Below are positions 27,326 to 35,761 of a stretch of DNA of 37,939 nucleotides, in pieces (position 1 is the first letter of the stretch; every line of letters starts with the position of its first letter). This DNA comes from Actinomycetales bacterium (GTDB lineage: Bacteria > Actinomycetota > Actinomycetes > Actinomycetales > Quadrisphaeraceae), in the NCBI GenBank assembly GCA_022701985.1, contig JAKONK010000030.1, positions 1 to 37,939 of the forward strand, written 5' to 3'. The position numbers and the translations under genes were made by a program. Below the pieces are notes generated by a model that was not told the DNA's origin, did not search any database, and saw only the letters and a program-made list of their open reading frames with translations.

Positions 27326-27331
27326 TAGGGT
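27326..27331 (+). promoter_or_regulatory. -10 box TAGGGT for the PP2C gene
   Basis: TAGGGT lies 6 nt before GTG 27338 and there is no ribosome site, so the mRNA is probably leaderless. Confidence 0.55.
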
Positions 27332-27337
27332 CGGCGG

Positions 27338-28471
27338 GTGCGCGTGCGCCTCGAGAGCGCCTCGCGCTGGCTCCACCGGCGCCGGCGGAGGCTGACCCGC
27401 CGCCTGGTGAGCAGGTTCCGCCCCCGCACCATGCCGCGGCAGGCGCTGCTGCTCCTGTGGCTGACGGCGCTCGCCGTCGTCGTCGCCCTCACGGGGGCGA
27501 TCGCCCCGCGGTGGGCGCCCACCGGAGCGATGGTGTTCGTGCTGCTCCTGGGCGGGTTCTTCCTGCGGATGCGCACGATGGTGCTGCTGTACCTCGTGGC
27601 CGCGGCGGGCGCCGCCCTGACGGTCGCGGCCGACGGCCCCGGCGGGTCCACCCGCCCCGGTGACCTGCTGCTGCTGGGGGCGACCGCCGTCCTCGTGGCC
27701 CTCTTCGTGCGCAGCCGGGAGCGCCTCGGCGTCCAGGGCACCCTCGGCGACGCGATGCTCGTCGACCTGCGCGACAGGCTCCGCAGCCAGGGCGCGGTAC
27801 CGCCGCTGCCGGACGACTGGCACGTGGAGACCGAGCTGCGCCCGGCGTTCGGGGACTCCTTCAGCGGCGACTTCGTGGTGGCGACGCGCTCGCGGCGCGG
27901 CGACGGGGCCGACGTGCTGGAGGTGGCCCTGGTGGACGTCTCCGGCAAGGGCCAGCAGGCGGGCACCCGGGCCCTGCTGCTCTCGGGGGCCCTCAGCGGC
28001 CTCCTGGGGGCGATGCCCGCGGAGGGCTTCCTGCCCGCCGCCAACGCCTACCTGCTCCGCCAGGACTGGCCCGAGGGCTTCGCGACCGCCGTCCACCTGG
28101 CCGTCGACCTCGCCACCGGTGACTACCGCGTCAGCCTCGCGGGCCACCCGCCACCGGGGACCGGGGGCGCCGGCAGCACCTGGCGGCTCCTCGACGACGA
28201 CTCCGGCCCGGCGCTGGGCCTGGTGCCCGACGTCGACTTCCCGGTGCTGCGTGGCGCGCTGCTGCCCGGGCAGGGGCTCTACCTGTGCACCGACGGGATG
28301 GTCGAGGTGCCGGGGGAGGACCTGTCCGTGGGCACGGAGGTGCTGCTGTCGCTGGCCGCGGAGGCGTCGGCGCGGGGCTGGCGGCCGGGGGAGGCGGAGC
28401 GGCTCGTCGACGCCGCTGCGGTGGCGGAGTCCGACGACCGCGCGCTCATCCTCGTGTGGCGCCGGGGCTGA
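27338..28471 (+). CDS. Membrane-anchored PP2C/SpoIIE-type serine phosphatase
   Basis: The 377-residue protein begins with an Arg-rich cytoplasmic stretch, then four hydrophobic segments at about residues 34-55, 62-80, 83-100 and 108-124. The rest is a SpoIIE-like phosphatase domain. Metal-binding acids are visible in FGDSFSGDF, VDVSGKGQQAG and CTDGMVEVPG, and AGHPPP is the conserved motif before the last strand. Such proteins (RsbU/RsbP type) dephosphorylate anti-sigma factor antagonists. No partner gene or sensor domain is present, so the signal may be sensed by the membrane part. Its last 26 nt overlap the end of the converging GGDEF-EAL gene. Confidence 0.92.
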   Translation: MRVRLESASRWLHRRRRRLTRRLVSRFRPRTMPRQALLLLWLTALAVVVALTGAIAPRWAPTGAMVFVLLLGGFFLRMRTMVLLYLVAAAGAALTVAADGPGGSTRPGDLLLLGATAVLVALFVRSRERLGVQGTLGDAMLVDLRDRLRSQGAVPPLPDDWHVETELRPAFGDSFSGDFVVATRSRRGDGADVLEVALVDVSGKGQQAGTRALLLSGALSGLLGAMPAEGFLPAANAYLLRQDWPEGFATAVHLAVDLATGDYRVSLAGHPPPGTGGAGSTWRLLDDDSGPALGLVPDVDFPVLRGALLPGQGLYLCTDGMVEVPGEDLSVGTEVLLSLAAEASARGWRPGEAERLVDAAAVAESDDRALILVWRRG

Positions 28472-29912
28472 GGTCCTCGACGGCGCCGTGGGCGTCAGCG
28501 CCCCCGACCCACCGGGCGAGGGCCAGCTCGGGCGTGACCGGTCGGCCCACCCAGTAGCCCTGCAGCTCGTCGCAGCCCAGCTCGCGCAGGCGCTCGGCGA
28601 CGCCGGCGTCCTCGACGCCCTCCGCGACGACCTGCAGGCCCAGGCGGTGCCCGAGGTCGATGATGCTGGCGGCGATGGCCTCGTCCTCGGGGACGCCGAC
28701 CAGGTCGGTGACGAACTGCCGGTCGACCTTCAGCTGGCGCACCTCGAGGCCTCGCAGCTGGCCGAGGCTGGTGTACCCCGCGCCGAAGTCGTCGACGGAC
28801 ACGCGCACGCCGCGGTCGGCGAGGCCGCGGACCACCTCGAGCGCCTCGCCGACGTCGTTGGACACCGCGGTCTCGGTGATCTCCACCACCAGCTGCTCGG
28901 CGGGCCAGGCGCTGCGCGCCAGGGCCTCGTCGACGATGCCGAGCAGGCCCGGCTCGAGCACGGAGGCGCTGACGTTGACGGCGACCGAGGTGTCCAGCCC
29001 GGCGCGGCGCCACGCGGCGCCCTGGCGCAGCGCGGTCAGCAGCACCCAGCGCGTCAGGGGGCGGACCAGGGTGGTCCGCTCGGCCAGGGGCAGGAACTCC
29101 GCGGGGAGCAGCAGGCCGCGCGTGGGGTGCTGCCAGCGCAGCAGGGCCTCGAAGCCGCGCAGCTCCAGCGACGCGGCGTCGACCACGGGCTGGTACCGCA
29201 GGGTCAGCTGGCCCTCCTCCATCGCCTGCCGCAGCAGCGCGAGGGTGGTGAGGCCGTCGGAGCTGTCGGGGGCGAGGTCGGGGGTGTACGGCAGCACGCC
29301 GGCGCGGGAGCGCTTGGCCTCGTACATGGCGAGGTCGGCGTGCCTCAGCAGCTCCCCGACGGTGCGTCCGGCGGCGGGAGCCACGGCGGCACCGACGCTG
29401 CTGGTGATGTCGAGGTCGACGCCGTCGGCGCTGAAGCCACCGGCGCCGAGCGCGGCCAGCAGCCGCTTGCCGTGCAGCACGGCCTGCGCGGAGGTGACGG
29501 GCGCGGTGAGCAGGACGGCGAACTCGTCACCCCCCAGGCGCGTGACGACCGCCCCGGCCGGAGCGCCCTCCGCCAGGCGCGCGGCCACCTGGGCCAGCAG
29601 CACGTCCCCGGCGGCGTGGCCGAGGGTGTCGTTGACGTCCTTGAAGCCGTCGAGGTCGAGCAGGAGCAGGCCCGGGCCGTGGGTGCCGTCGCCGTCGAGC
29701 TCCGAGACCCCGGCGAGCACGCGCTCGCCGACCTCGGTCAGGCGCACCCGGTTGCCCAGGCCCGTCAGCGGGTCGGTGCGCACGGCGGTGCTGTGCCGGC
29801 GGTGCTGGCGCCGCAGCAGCACCAGCAGCACCCCGAGGGCGGCGACGAGCAGCAGCCCTCCCCACACCGGGACGACGCCGGACGCCGTGAGCCCCCTGGC
29901 GACCTCGAGCAC
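28446..29912 (-). CDS. GGDEF-EAL protein (cyclic di-GMP synthesis and breakdown)
   Basis: This 488-residue protein has one membrane helix at about residues 13-33, a GGDEF domain (DPLTGLGNR at 47-55, GGDEF intact at 127-131) and an EAL domain from about residue 225. The EAL residues are complete: EALLR at 255, NVS, EITET, DDFGAGYTSL, KVDRQF, EGVED and QGYWVGRP. Both activities are therefore plausible. The inhibitory RxxD site normally upstream of GGDEF is absent. There is no PAS or other input domain. The GTG start is preceded by GAGGGA. The 3' end overlaps the converging PP2C gene by 26 nt. Confidence 0.93.
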   Translation of the reverse strand: MLEVARGLTASGVVPVWGGLLLVAALGVLLVLLRRQHRRHSTAVRTDPLTGLGNRVRLTEVGERVLAGVSELDGDGTHGPGLLLLDLDGFKDVNDTLGHAAGDVLLAQVAARLAEGAPAGAVVTRLGGDEFAVLLTAPVTSAQAVLHGKRLLAALGAGGFSADGVDLDITSSVGAAVAPAAGRTVGELLRHADLAMYEAKRSRAGVLPYTPDLAPDSSDGLTTLALLRQAMEEGQLTLRYQPVVDAASLELRGFEALLRWQHPTRGLLLPAEFLPLAERTTLVRPLTRWVLLTALRQGAAWRRAGLDTSVAVNVSASVLEPGLLGIVDEALARSAWPAEQLVVEITETAVSNDVGEALEVVRGLADRGVRVSVDDFGAGYTSLGQLRGLEVRQLKVDRQFVTDLVGVPEDEAIAASIIDLGHRLGLQVVAEGVEDAGVAERLRELGCDELQGYWVGRPVTPELALARWVGGADAHGAVEDLSPGATRG

Positions 29913-30024
29913 GCCGTCCCTCGCTTCCCGGCACCCGCATCGGGTCCCCGGTGTCCTGTCGTCCCGGCGACCCGCGCGCTGGAGGCCACGGGCTCCCCCT
30001 CACCCGGACGGACCCGCCCCGCGC

Positions 30025-31332
30025 TCAGGAGGCGCCGGCGGCGGGGTCGGGGCGGCCCGGGGGACCGGCGGGGCCGGCGGGGCCGGGCAGCAGCGACCGG
30101 GTCCGCGCCAGCAGCGCGCTGAGCAGCAGCGCCACCAGCACGCAGGCGCCGGCCACGGCCACCACCGCTCCCCACCCGCCGCCGGCCCACGCGGCACCGC
30201 CCGCCGTGCCGCCCAGCGACGAGCCGACGTAGTACGCGAAGAGGTACGTCGAGGCGGCCTGCGCGGTGGCGCGCCCGCCCAGGCCGGCGCGGGCGGCCAC
30301 CCAGCCGCTCGCCACCCCGTGCGCCGCGAAGAACCCGGTGGTGAGCACCGCCATCCCCACCACGACCGCCCACAGCGGCGCCGCCAGCGTCACCAGCAGA
30401 CCCACCCCCATGACGGCCACGGCCACCGGGACGACGGCGCGCCGCCCCACCCGGTCGGCCAGGCGCCCGCCGCGCGCGGAGCTCACCGACCCCAGCGCGT
30501 AGACGGTGAAGACCAGGCCGGCCACCGCCGGGCCCAGGGAGTACGGCGGCGCCTCCAGGCGGAAGCCGATGGCGTTCCAGGCCGCGAGGAAGGCGCCCAT
30601 CAGCGTCAGCGACACCCCGTACAGCGCCAGCAGCGCCGGGTCGGTGAGCACCCCGGCGGTGCGCCGGACCAGGGGGCGCAGGCCCGCGTCGGCGGGCGTG
30701 AAGCGCCGCGACCGGGGCAGCAGCCGCCACACCGCCACCGCGCACACCAGCCCCACGACGGCGACGCCGACCTGCGCGGCCCGCCAGCCGCCGAGCTCCG
30801 CGAGGCCGGACGAGAGGAGCCGCCCGAGCATCCCGCCGAGGGCGTTGCCCCCGATGTACAGACCGGTGGCCGCCCCCGCGGCCGAGGGGTGGACCTCCTC
30901 GCGCAGGTAGGCCACGGCCACCGCCGGCAGCCCCGCCAGCACCAGGCCCTGCGCCGCCCGCAGCGCGATGAGCAGGGCCCAGCCCGGGTGCCCCGACGGG
31001 GCCAGCGCCACCAGCAGGCCGAGCGCGCTCGCGGCCACCAGCGAGGCGTGGACGAGCGCGGTGCGCCCCAGCCTCTCGGAGACCGGCCCGGCGACCAGCA
31101 GCCCGACGGCGAGCGCCGCCGTGGCCGCCGACACCGCGAGGGTGGCGCGCGCCGGGCTGACGGCGTAGTCGGTGGCCAGCTGGGGGAGCAGGGGCTGCGG
31201 GGCGTAGAGGAGCGCGAAGACGGCGACGCCGGCGAGGAACAGCGCCCAGGAGGCGCGGCGCAGGGCCGGGTCGCCCGCGCGGTACCCGTCCGGGGCCGCG
31301 CCACCCGGCCCGTCGAGAGGGGCGGCGGTCAC
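30025..31332 (-). CDS. MFS transporter
   Basis: The 435-residue protein has about 12 hydrophobic segments in two halves. The first half shows LVAGPVSERLGRTALVHASL and the loop AAGAATGLYIGGNALGGMLGRLLSSGLAELGGWR, and the second half repeats GGRLADRVGRRAVVPVAV, the MFS loop pattern. This layout resembles YnfM/AraJ-type exporters; the substrate is unknown. Start: of three GTG codons (31341, 31338, 31332) the last is preferred, because a TAGCGT box lies exactly 7 nt upstream. It diverges from the alcohol dehydrogenase gene. The 112 bases between it and the GGDEF-EAL gene hold nothing I recognise. Confidence 0.92.
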   Translation of the reverse strand: MTAAPLDGPGGAAPDGYRAGDPALRRASWALFLAGVAVFALLYAPQPLLPQLATDYAVSPARATLAVSAATAALAVGLLVAGPVSERLGRTALVHASLVAASALGLLVALAPSGHPGWALLIALRAAQGLVLAGLPAVAVAYLREEVHPSAAGAATGLYIGGNALGGMLGRLLSSGLAELGGWRAAQVGVAVVGLVCAVAVWRLLPRSRRFTPADAGLRPLVRRTAGVLTDPALLALYGVSLTLMGAFLAAWNAIGFRLEAPPYSLGPAVAGLVFTVYALGSVSSARGGRLADRVGRRAVVPVAVAVMGVGLLVTLAAPLWAVVVGMAVLTTGFFAAHGVASGWVAARAGLGGRATAQAASTYLFAYYVGSSLGGTAGGAAWAGGGWGAVVAVAGACVLVALLLSALLARTRSLLPGPAGPAGPPGRPDPAAGAS

Positions 31333-31339
31333 GGGCACC

Positions 31340-31345
31340 ACGCTA
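31340..31345 (-). promoter_or_regulatory. -10 box TAGCGT for the MFS gene
   Basis: The minus-strand hexamer TAGCGT lies 7 nt before GTG 31332 and decides that start over the two upstream GTG codons. Confidence 0.5.
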
Positions 31346-31472
31346 GGCAGCGCCGCGCCGGCCCGGGCACCGGCCGGACCCGTCGTGCGCGATCACACCT
31401 CCCGGCGCAGGATGGACGAGACCCCCGACGAACCACAGGCCCACCACCACCTGATCACCTGGAGGACTCCCC

Positions 31473-32528
31473 GTGCCCACCACCGTGCACGCCCGCAGCA
31501 CCTCAGGCCCCGGCGAGCCGTTCGAGGCGACGACCATCGAGCGCCGCGACCTCGGCCCGAAGGACGTCCTGATCGACATCGCCTACGCGGGCATCTGCCA
31601 CTCCGACATCCACACCGGCCGCGGGGAGTGGGGCGAGACGCTCTTCCCGCTGACCCCCGGCCACGAGATCGCCGGCACGGTCGCCGAGGTCGGCTCCGAG
31701 GTGACCAAGCACTCCGTGGGCGACCGCGTGGGCGTCGGCTGCATGGTCGACTCCTGCCGCGAGTGCTCCGAGTGCACCGCCGGCCGTGAGCAGAACTGCC
31801 AGAAGGGCAACGTCGGCACGTACAACGCCATCGGCAAGGACGGCCGGCCCACCGAGGGCGGCTACAGCGAGAAGATCGTCGTCGACGAGGACTTCGTGCT
31901 GCGCATCCCCGAGGGCATCGACCTGGACGTCGCCGCCCCGCTGCTGTGCGCCGGGATCACCCTGTACTCCCCGCTGCGCTTCTGGGGCGCCGGCGAGGGC
32001 AAGCAGGTCGCGGTCGTCGGCATGGGCGGCCTGGGCCACATGGGCGTGAAGATCGCCCACGCCATGGGCGCCGAGGTCACCGTGCTGTCGCAGTCGCTCA
32101 AGAAGCAGGAGGACGGTCTGCGCCTGGGCGCCGACCACTACGTCGCCACCGGCGACGACGGCGCGCTCGAGTCGCTGAAGAGCACGTTCGACCTGATCGT
32201 CACGACGATCTCCGCGGACGTCGACATCAAGCCCTACCTCGCGGCGCTCAAGCCCGAGGGCGTGCTGTGCACGGTCGGGCTGCCCAGCAAGCCCTTCGAG
32301 GTGCCGGCTGGCGCGCTGATCATGGGCCGCAAGAGCCTGGCGGGCTCCAACATCGGCTCCATCGCCGAGACCCAGGAGATGCTGGACTTCTGCGCCGAGC
32401 ACCACATCGGCGCCGAGGTCGAGGTCATCAGCGGTGACCAGATCGACGAGGCCTGGGAGCGCGTCGTGAACTCCGACGTGCGCTACCGCTTCGTCATCGA
32501 CACGAAGACGCTGGCGCCCTCCGCCTGA
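31473..32528 (+). CDS. Zinc-dependent NAD(P) alcohol dehydrogenase
   Basis: This 351-residue medium-chain dehydrogenase interconverts alcohols and aldehydes. The catalytic zinc ligands are Cys42 (CHSDIH), His64-Glu65 (GHE) and Cys159; the structural zinc is held by Cys95, Cys98, Cys101 and Cys109. The cofactor site is GMGGLGHMG from about 183, and SQSLKK at 206-211, in place of an Asp, points to NADP(H). This is the pattern of the cinnamyl alcohol dehydrogenase/YahK group of broad-range aldehyde reductases. The GTG start has a perfect ribosome site GGAGGA at 31461-31466. It is a single-gene unit ending in a strong terminator. The 140-bp upstream gap, shared with the divergent MFS gene, contains GATCACACCT and GATCACCT, a possible but unproved operator. 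Confidence 0.95.
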   Translation: MPTTVHARSTSGPGEPFEATTIERRDLGPKDVLIDIAYAGICHSDIHTGRGEWGETLFPLTPGHEIAGTVAEVGSEVTKHSVGDRVGVGCMVDSCRECSECTAGREQNCQKGNVGTYNAIGKDGRPTEGGYSEKIVVDEDFVLRIPEGIDLDVAAPLLCAGITLYSPLRFWGAGEGKQVAVVGMGGLGHMGVKIAHAMGAEVTVLSQSLKKQEDGLRLGADHYVATGDDGALESLKSTFDLIVTTISADVDIKPYLAALKPEGVLCTVGLPSKPFEVPAGALIMGRKSLAGSNIGSIAETQEMLDFCAEHHIGAEVEVISGDQIDEAWERVVNSDVRYRFVIDTKTLAPSA

Positions 32529-32548
32529 CCTCCCTGCGTCCTCGAGGA

Positions 32549-32594
32549 CGAGCACGGGCGTCCGCCACCTCCGGGTGGCGGACGCCCGTGCTCG
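32549..32594. terminator. 21-bp perfect bidirectional terminator
   Basis: Arms 32549-32569 and 32574-32594 are perfect reverse complements around the loop TCCG. The hairpin sits between the stops of the converging alcohol dehydrogenase and Rieske-FAD genes and can serve both. Confidence 0.9.
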
Positions 32595-32602
32595 TGAGGG
32601 GG

Positions 32603-34231
32603 TCAGGGGCGGAGCAGCTCCTCTTCGAGGCGCAGCACCTCCAGGTCGCGTCCCACACCGGCCACCGCGGTGACTCGCCCGTCGGCGTCGCGGTAGCGGA
32701 CCACGGCGTCGCCGTCGGACAGCGAGCCGTCGACCTCGGTGGTGCCGCCGCCCTCGGGGCTGAGGTCGGGCACCTCCCCGGCGAGGCGGTACTGGCGGCT
32801 GAACTGCTTGGTCCAGAAGAAGGCGGGCTCGGCCAGCTCCGCCTGCGGACGGCCCAGCAGGTCCAGGGCCGCCGCGGCCCCCTGCCGCTGCGCCTGCGCC
32901 CAGTGCTCCACCCGGCGCCGGTGCCCCGTCGTCGCGTCGGGCCAGGCGGCGACGTCTCCTGCGGCCCACACACCGTCGGCGGAGGTCCGCCCGCGGGCGT
33001 CGACCACCACGCCGCCGCCCTCGTCCTCCGGCGCCAGGGCGAGGTCGGCGCTGCGCGCCAGGTCGAGGCGCGGGGTCACCCCGGTGCCCACGACGAGCAG
33101 GTCCGCCCGGCCGTCGGCGGGGGCGCGGCCGCCGTCCTCCAGCTCGAGGACCCCGTCGCTCCAGCGCGCGGCGCGCCCGGTGACGAAGGCGACGCCCTCG
33201 GACTCGTGGGCCGTGCGGACGGCGCGGCCCACCTCCTCGCCGACCTGGCGGCGCAGCGGCACCTCCGAGGTCGCCACGACGGTGACCTCGACGCCCTTCT
33301 CCCGCAGCACGGCAGCGGCCTCCAGGCCGATGAACCCCGCGCCCAGCACGACGGCGCGGCGGCCCTCGGGTGAGTCGCCCACGGCGGCGACCAGGGCGTC
33401 GGCGTCGGCGAGGGTGCGCAGCAGGTGCACGTCGTCGCGCTGCAGCCCGGGCAGCTCGGGGCGCACCGGCTCCGAGCCGGGGGCCAGCACCAGGGCGTCG
33501 TAGCCGAGGACGGTGACCGCGCCGTCGCTCCCGCGGACGCTCAGGCGGCGCTGCGCCGCGTCGAGCACCGTGGCCTCGCTGTCGAGGCGGAGCTCGACGT
33601 CGTGCTCCGCGTACCAGTCGCGGTCCAGCAGCGGCAGCGCGTCCTCCGGCTTGTCGCCCGAGAGGTAGAACTTGCTCAGCTGCGTCCTGTCGATGGGCGG
33701 GTGCGGCTCGGAGGACACCAGCACCAGCTCACCCCCGTACCCCTCGCGGCGCAGCCGCTCGACCGCGGCGAAGCCCGCGGCCCCGCCGCCGACCACGACC
33801 ACCTTGTCGAGCGCGCCGGACGCAGCGCCGCCCGCGGCCTCGGGTCCGGGCGCCGGCTCGTCCGCCGGCCCGGTGACGCGCACCACGGCGTCGTCGCCCT
33901 CGCCGCTGACCTCCACGGCGTAGCGGGTCAGCGGCTCGTAGGCCGGGGCCAGCAGCGCCTCGCCCGAGCGCAGGTCGAAGCACGCGTGGTGGAACGGGCA
34001 GCGCACGAGGTTCCCGGTGCGCAGCCCCTTCGCCAGGGGCGCTCCCACGTGCGTGCAGGTCGCCGAGACCGCCGAGACCCGCTGCTCGCCGTCGTCGTCG
34101 GTGTACCGCGTCAGGAGCACCTGCTCGGCGTCCTCGCCCGTGCCGAGCGCGCCTGCGAGCACGCCGTCGAGGGGGAGGTCGCCCAGGCGCACGCCGCGGG
34201 TGAGGTCGGGGGTCGTGTCGTCGTCAGCCAC
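32603..34231 (-). CDS. Rieske-FAD NAD(P)H oxidoreductase (AIF-like)
   Basis: The 542-residue fusion has an N-terminal Rieske domain with 2Fe-2S ligands Cys59, His61, Cys78 and His81 (CTH and CPFHH), a linker rich in Pro, Ala and Gly (about 120-140), then a ferredoxin-reductase-type flavoprotein. The FAD site is VVVVGGGAAGFAA at about 144-156, the NAD(P)H site VVLGAGFIGLEAA, and VWAAGDVAAWPD is the second FAD motif. The layout is that of AIFL/nitrite-reductase-like or dioxygenase-type reductases. The electron acceptor is unknown and no oxygenase gene is adjacent. GTG 34231 is 6 nt downstream of a TAGGGA hexamer, suggesting transcription separate from the ABC genes upstream. Confidence 0.94.
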   Translation of the reverse strand: MADDDTTPDLTRGVRLGDLPLDGVLAGALGTGEDAEQVLLTRYTDDDGEQRVSAVSATCTHVGAPLAKGLRTGNLVRCPFHHACFDLRSGEALLAPAYEPLTRYAVEVSGEGDDAVVRVTGPADEPAPGPEAAGGAASGALDKVVVVGGGAAGFAAVERLRREGYGGELVLVSSEPHPPIDRTQLSKFYLSGDKPEDALPLLDRDWYAEHDVELRLDSEATVLDAAQRRLSVRGSDGAVTVLGYDALVLAPGSEPVRPELPGLQRDDVHLLRTLADADALVAAVGDSPEGRRAVVLGAGFIGLEAAAVLREKGVEVTVVATSEVPLRRQVGEEVGRAVRTAHESEGVAFVTGRAARWSDGVLELEDGGRAPADGRADLLVVGTGVTPRLDLARSADLALAPEDEGGGVVVDARGRTSADGVWAAGDVAAWPDATTGHRRRVEHWAQAQRQGAAAALDLLGRPQAELAEPAFFWTKQFSRQYRLAGEVPDLSPEGGGTTEVDGSLSDGDAVVRYRDADGRVTAVAGVGRDLEVLRLEEELLRP

Positions 34232-34237
34232 GGGCGG

Positions 34238-34243
34238 TCCCTA
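34238..34243 (-). promoter_or_regulatory. -10-like hexamer TAGGGA for the Rieske-FAD gene
   Basis: The minus-strand hexamer TAGGGA is 6 nt from GTG 34231, within the 47-bp gap after the ABC ATPase gene. Confidence 0.4.
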
Positions 34244-34278
34244 CCCGGTGATCGTCACCCCAAGCGCCGGGTCGCCCG

Positions 34279-35070
34279 TCAGAGCGGGTCGAGCAGGCGC
34301 TTGAGGAAGCGGCGGGTGCGCTCCTCGCGCGGGTCGGCGATCACCTGCGCCGCAGGGCCCCGCTCCACGACGACGCCGCCGTCGAGGAACAGCACCTGGT
34401 CGGCCACCTGCTGGGCGAACCGGATCTCGTGCGTGACCACCACCATCGTGGAGCCCTGCTCGGCGAGGTCCTTCATCACCGCGAGCACCTCCCCGACCAG
34501 CTCGGGGTCCAGCGCGGACGTCGGCTCGTCGAAGAGCACCACCTGCGGGTGGATCGCCAGCGCCCGCGCGATGCCGACCCGCTGCTGCTGCCCGCCGGAC
34601 AGCTGCGACGGCAGGGCGTCGGCGCGGCCCGCCAGCCCCACGCGCTCCAGCAGCTCCAGCCCCTCGGCGCGGGCCTGCTCCTTCGGGCGGCCCTGCACCA
34701 CGACGGGTCCCTCGGTGACGTTCTCCAGCGCGGTGCGGTGGGGGAAGAGGAAGTGGCTCTGGAAGACCATCCCGCTCTGCGCCCGCAGCCGGACCTCGGC
34801 CTGCTGCGCCGCCCGTCGGCCCAGCGACGGCAGCTCGGAGAAGTCGACCGCCACCTCCCCGACCCGCACCGCGCCGGCCTCCGGACGCTCCAGGGCGTTG
34901 AGGCAGCGCAGCACGGTGGTCTTCCCCGAGCCCGAGGGCCCGATGAGCACCGTGACCGAGCCGGTGGGGACCGCGGCGTCGACCCCGCGCAGCACGTGGT
35001 TCTCGCCGAAGGACTTGCGCAGCCCGCTGACCTCGACCAGGGGCCTCGTCGGCTCCAGCGGTGCGGTCAT
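34279..35070 (-). CDS. Polar amino acid ABC transporter, ATPase
   Basis: This 263-residue ATPase drives the importer encoded with it. The P-loop GPSGSGKTT is at about residue 44, the signature LSGGQQQRVGIARAL at about 157 and Walker B VVLFDEPTSALDPELVGEVL follows. The family's MVFQSHFLFPHRTALENV Q-loop and the H-loop VVVTHEI are intact. It belongs to the GlnQ/HisP/TcyC group. ATG 35070 overlaps the permease stop (ATGA). Sulfur amino acid transport is suggested by nearby metY but not demonstrated. Confidence 0.95.
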   Translation of the reverse strand: MTAPLEPTRPLVEVSGLRKSFGENHVLRGVDAAVPTGSVTVLIGPSGSGKTTVLRCLNALERPEAGAVRVGEVAVDFSELPSLGRRAAQQAEVRLRAQSGMVFQSHFLFPHRTALENVTEGPVVVQGRPKEQARAEGLELLERVGLAGRADALPSQLSGGQQQRVGIARALAIHPQVVLFDEPTSALDPELVGEVLAVMKDLAEQGSTMVVVTHEIRFAQQVADQVLFLDGGVVVERGPAAQVIADPREERTRRFLKRLLDPL

Positions 35071-35732
35071 GCGGTCACGTACCTGTTCAGACGGACCTCC
35101 AGGCGGTCCTGCAGCGTCGAGAGCACGAGGCAGACCACCCAGTAGTAGAGCGCGGCCAGCCCGTAGAGGGTGAAGAACTGGTACGTGGGCGCGGCGATCT
35201 GCTGGGCCACGCGGAACATGTCGGTCACCAGCACCGTGGACGCCAGCGACGTGTCCTTCACCAGCGAGATCAGCGTGTTCGACAGCGGGGGCACCGCGAT
35301 GCGCGACGCCTGGGGGAGCACCACGCGGCGCAGCGCCGTCGGGTAGTCCATCCCCACCGTCGCCGCGGCCTCCCACTGCCCGCGCGGCACGGACAGGATC
35401 GAGCTGCGCACCACCTCGGCCGCGTACCCGCCGACGTTGATGCTGAACGCGATGGTCGCAGCGGGCCACGGGTCCAGCGTCACCCCCAGCGACGGCAGGC
35501 CGTAGAAGATGATGAACAGCTGCACCAGCAGCGGGGTGCCGCGGACGGCCGAGACGTAGACGCGGGCCGCCCCCGAGACGACCCCGACCGGCGAGAGCCG
35601 CATCAGGGCGACCACGACGGCGATCACCATCCCGACCACGAACGAGACCGCCGTCAGCGGGATGGTCCCGAGCACGAGGCCCTGCAGCAGCGGCCACGCC
35701 GAGGAGCGCAGGAGCTCCCAGTCCACCCCCAC
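35067..35732 (-). CDS. Polar amino acid ABC transporter, permease
   Basis: The 221-residue inner-membrane permease is of the HisM/GlnP type with about five hydrophobic segments. The EAA loop that docks the ATPase is clear in QWEAAATVGMDYPTALRRVVLPQA, and ARVYVSAVRGTPLLVQLFIIFYGLP is the conserved family start. As only one permease is encoded it probably works as a homodimer, like cystine permease TcyB/YecS. The GTG start is 29 nt after the binding-protein gene. Confidence 0.94.
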   Translation of the reverse strand: MGVDWELLRSSAWPLLQGLVLGTIPLTAVSFVVGMVIAVVVALMRLSPVGVVSGAARVYVSAVRGTPLLVQLFIIFYGLPSLGVTLDPWPAATIAFSINVGGYAAEVVRSSILSVPRGQWEAAATVGMDYPTALRRVVLPQASRIAVPPLSNTLISLVKDTSLASTVLVTDMFRVAQQIAAPTYQFFTLYGLAALYYWVVCLVLSTLQDRLEVRLNRYVTA

Positions 35733-35761
35733 GGAGCCTCAGCCCCTCGGGGCGGCGTCGG

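Noticed and set aside
31382-31472. Operator made of GATCACACCT and GATCACCT upstream of the alcohol dehydrogenase
   Set aside because: The match is short and imperfect and no regulator gene is nearby, so it is not listed as a feature.
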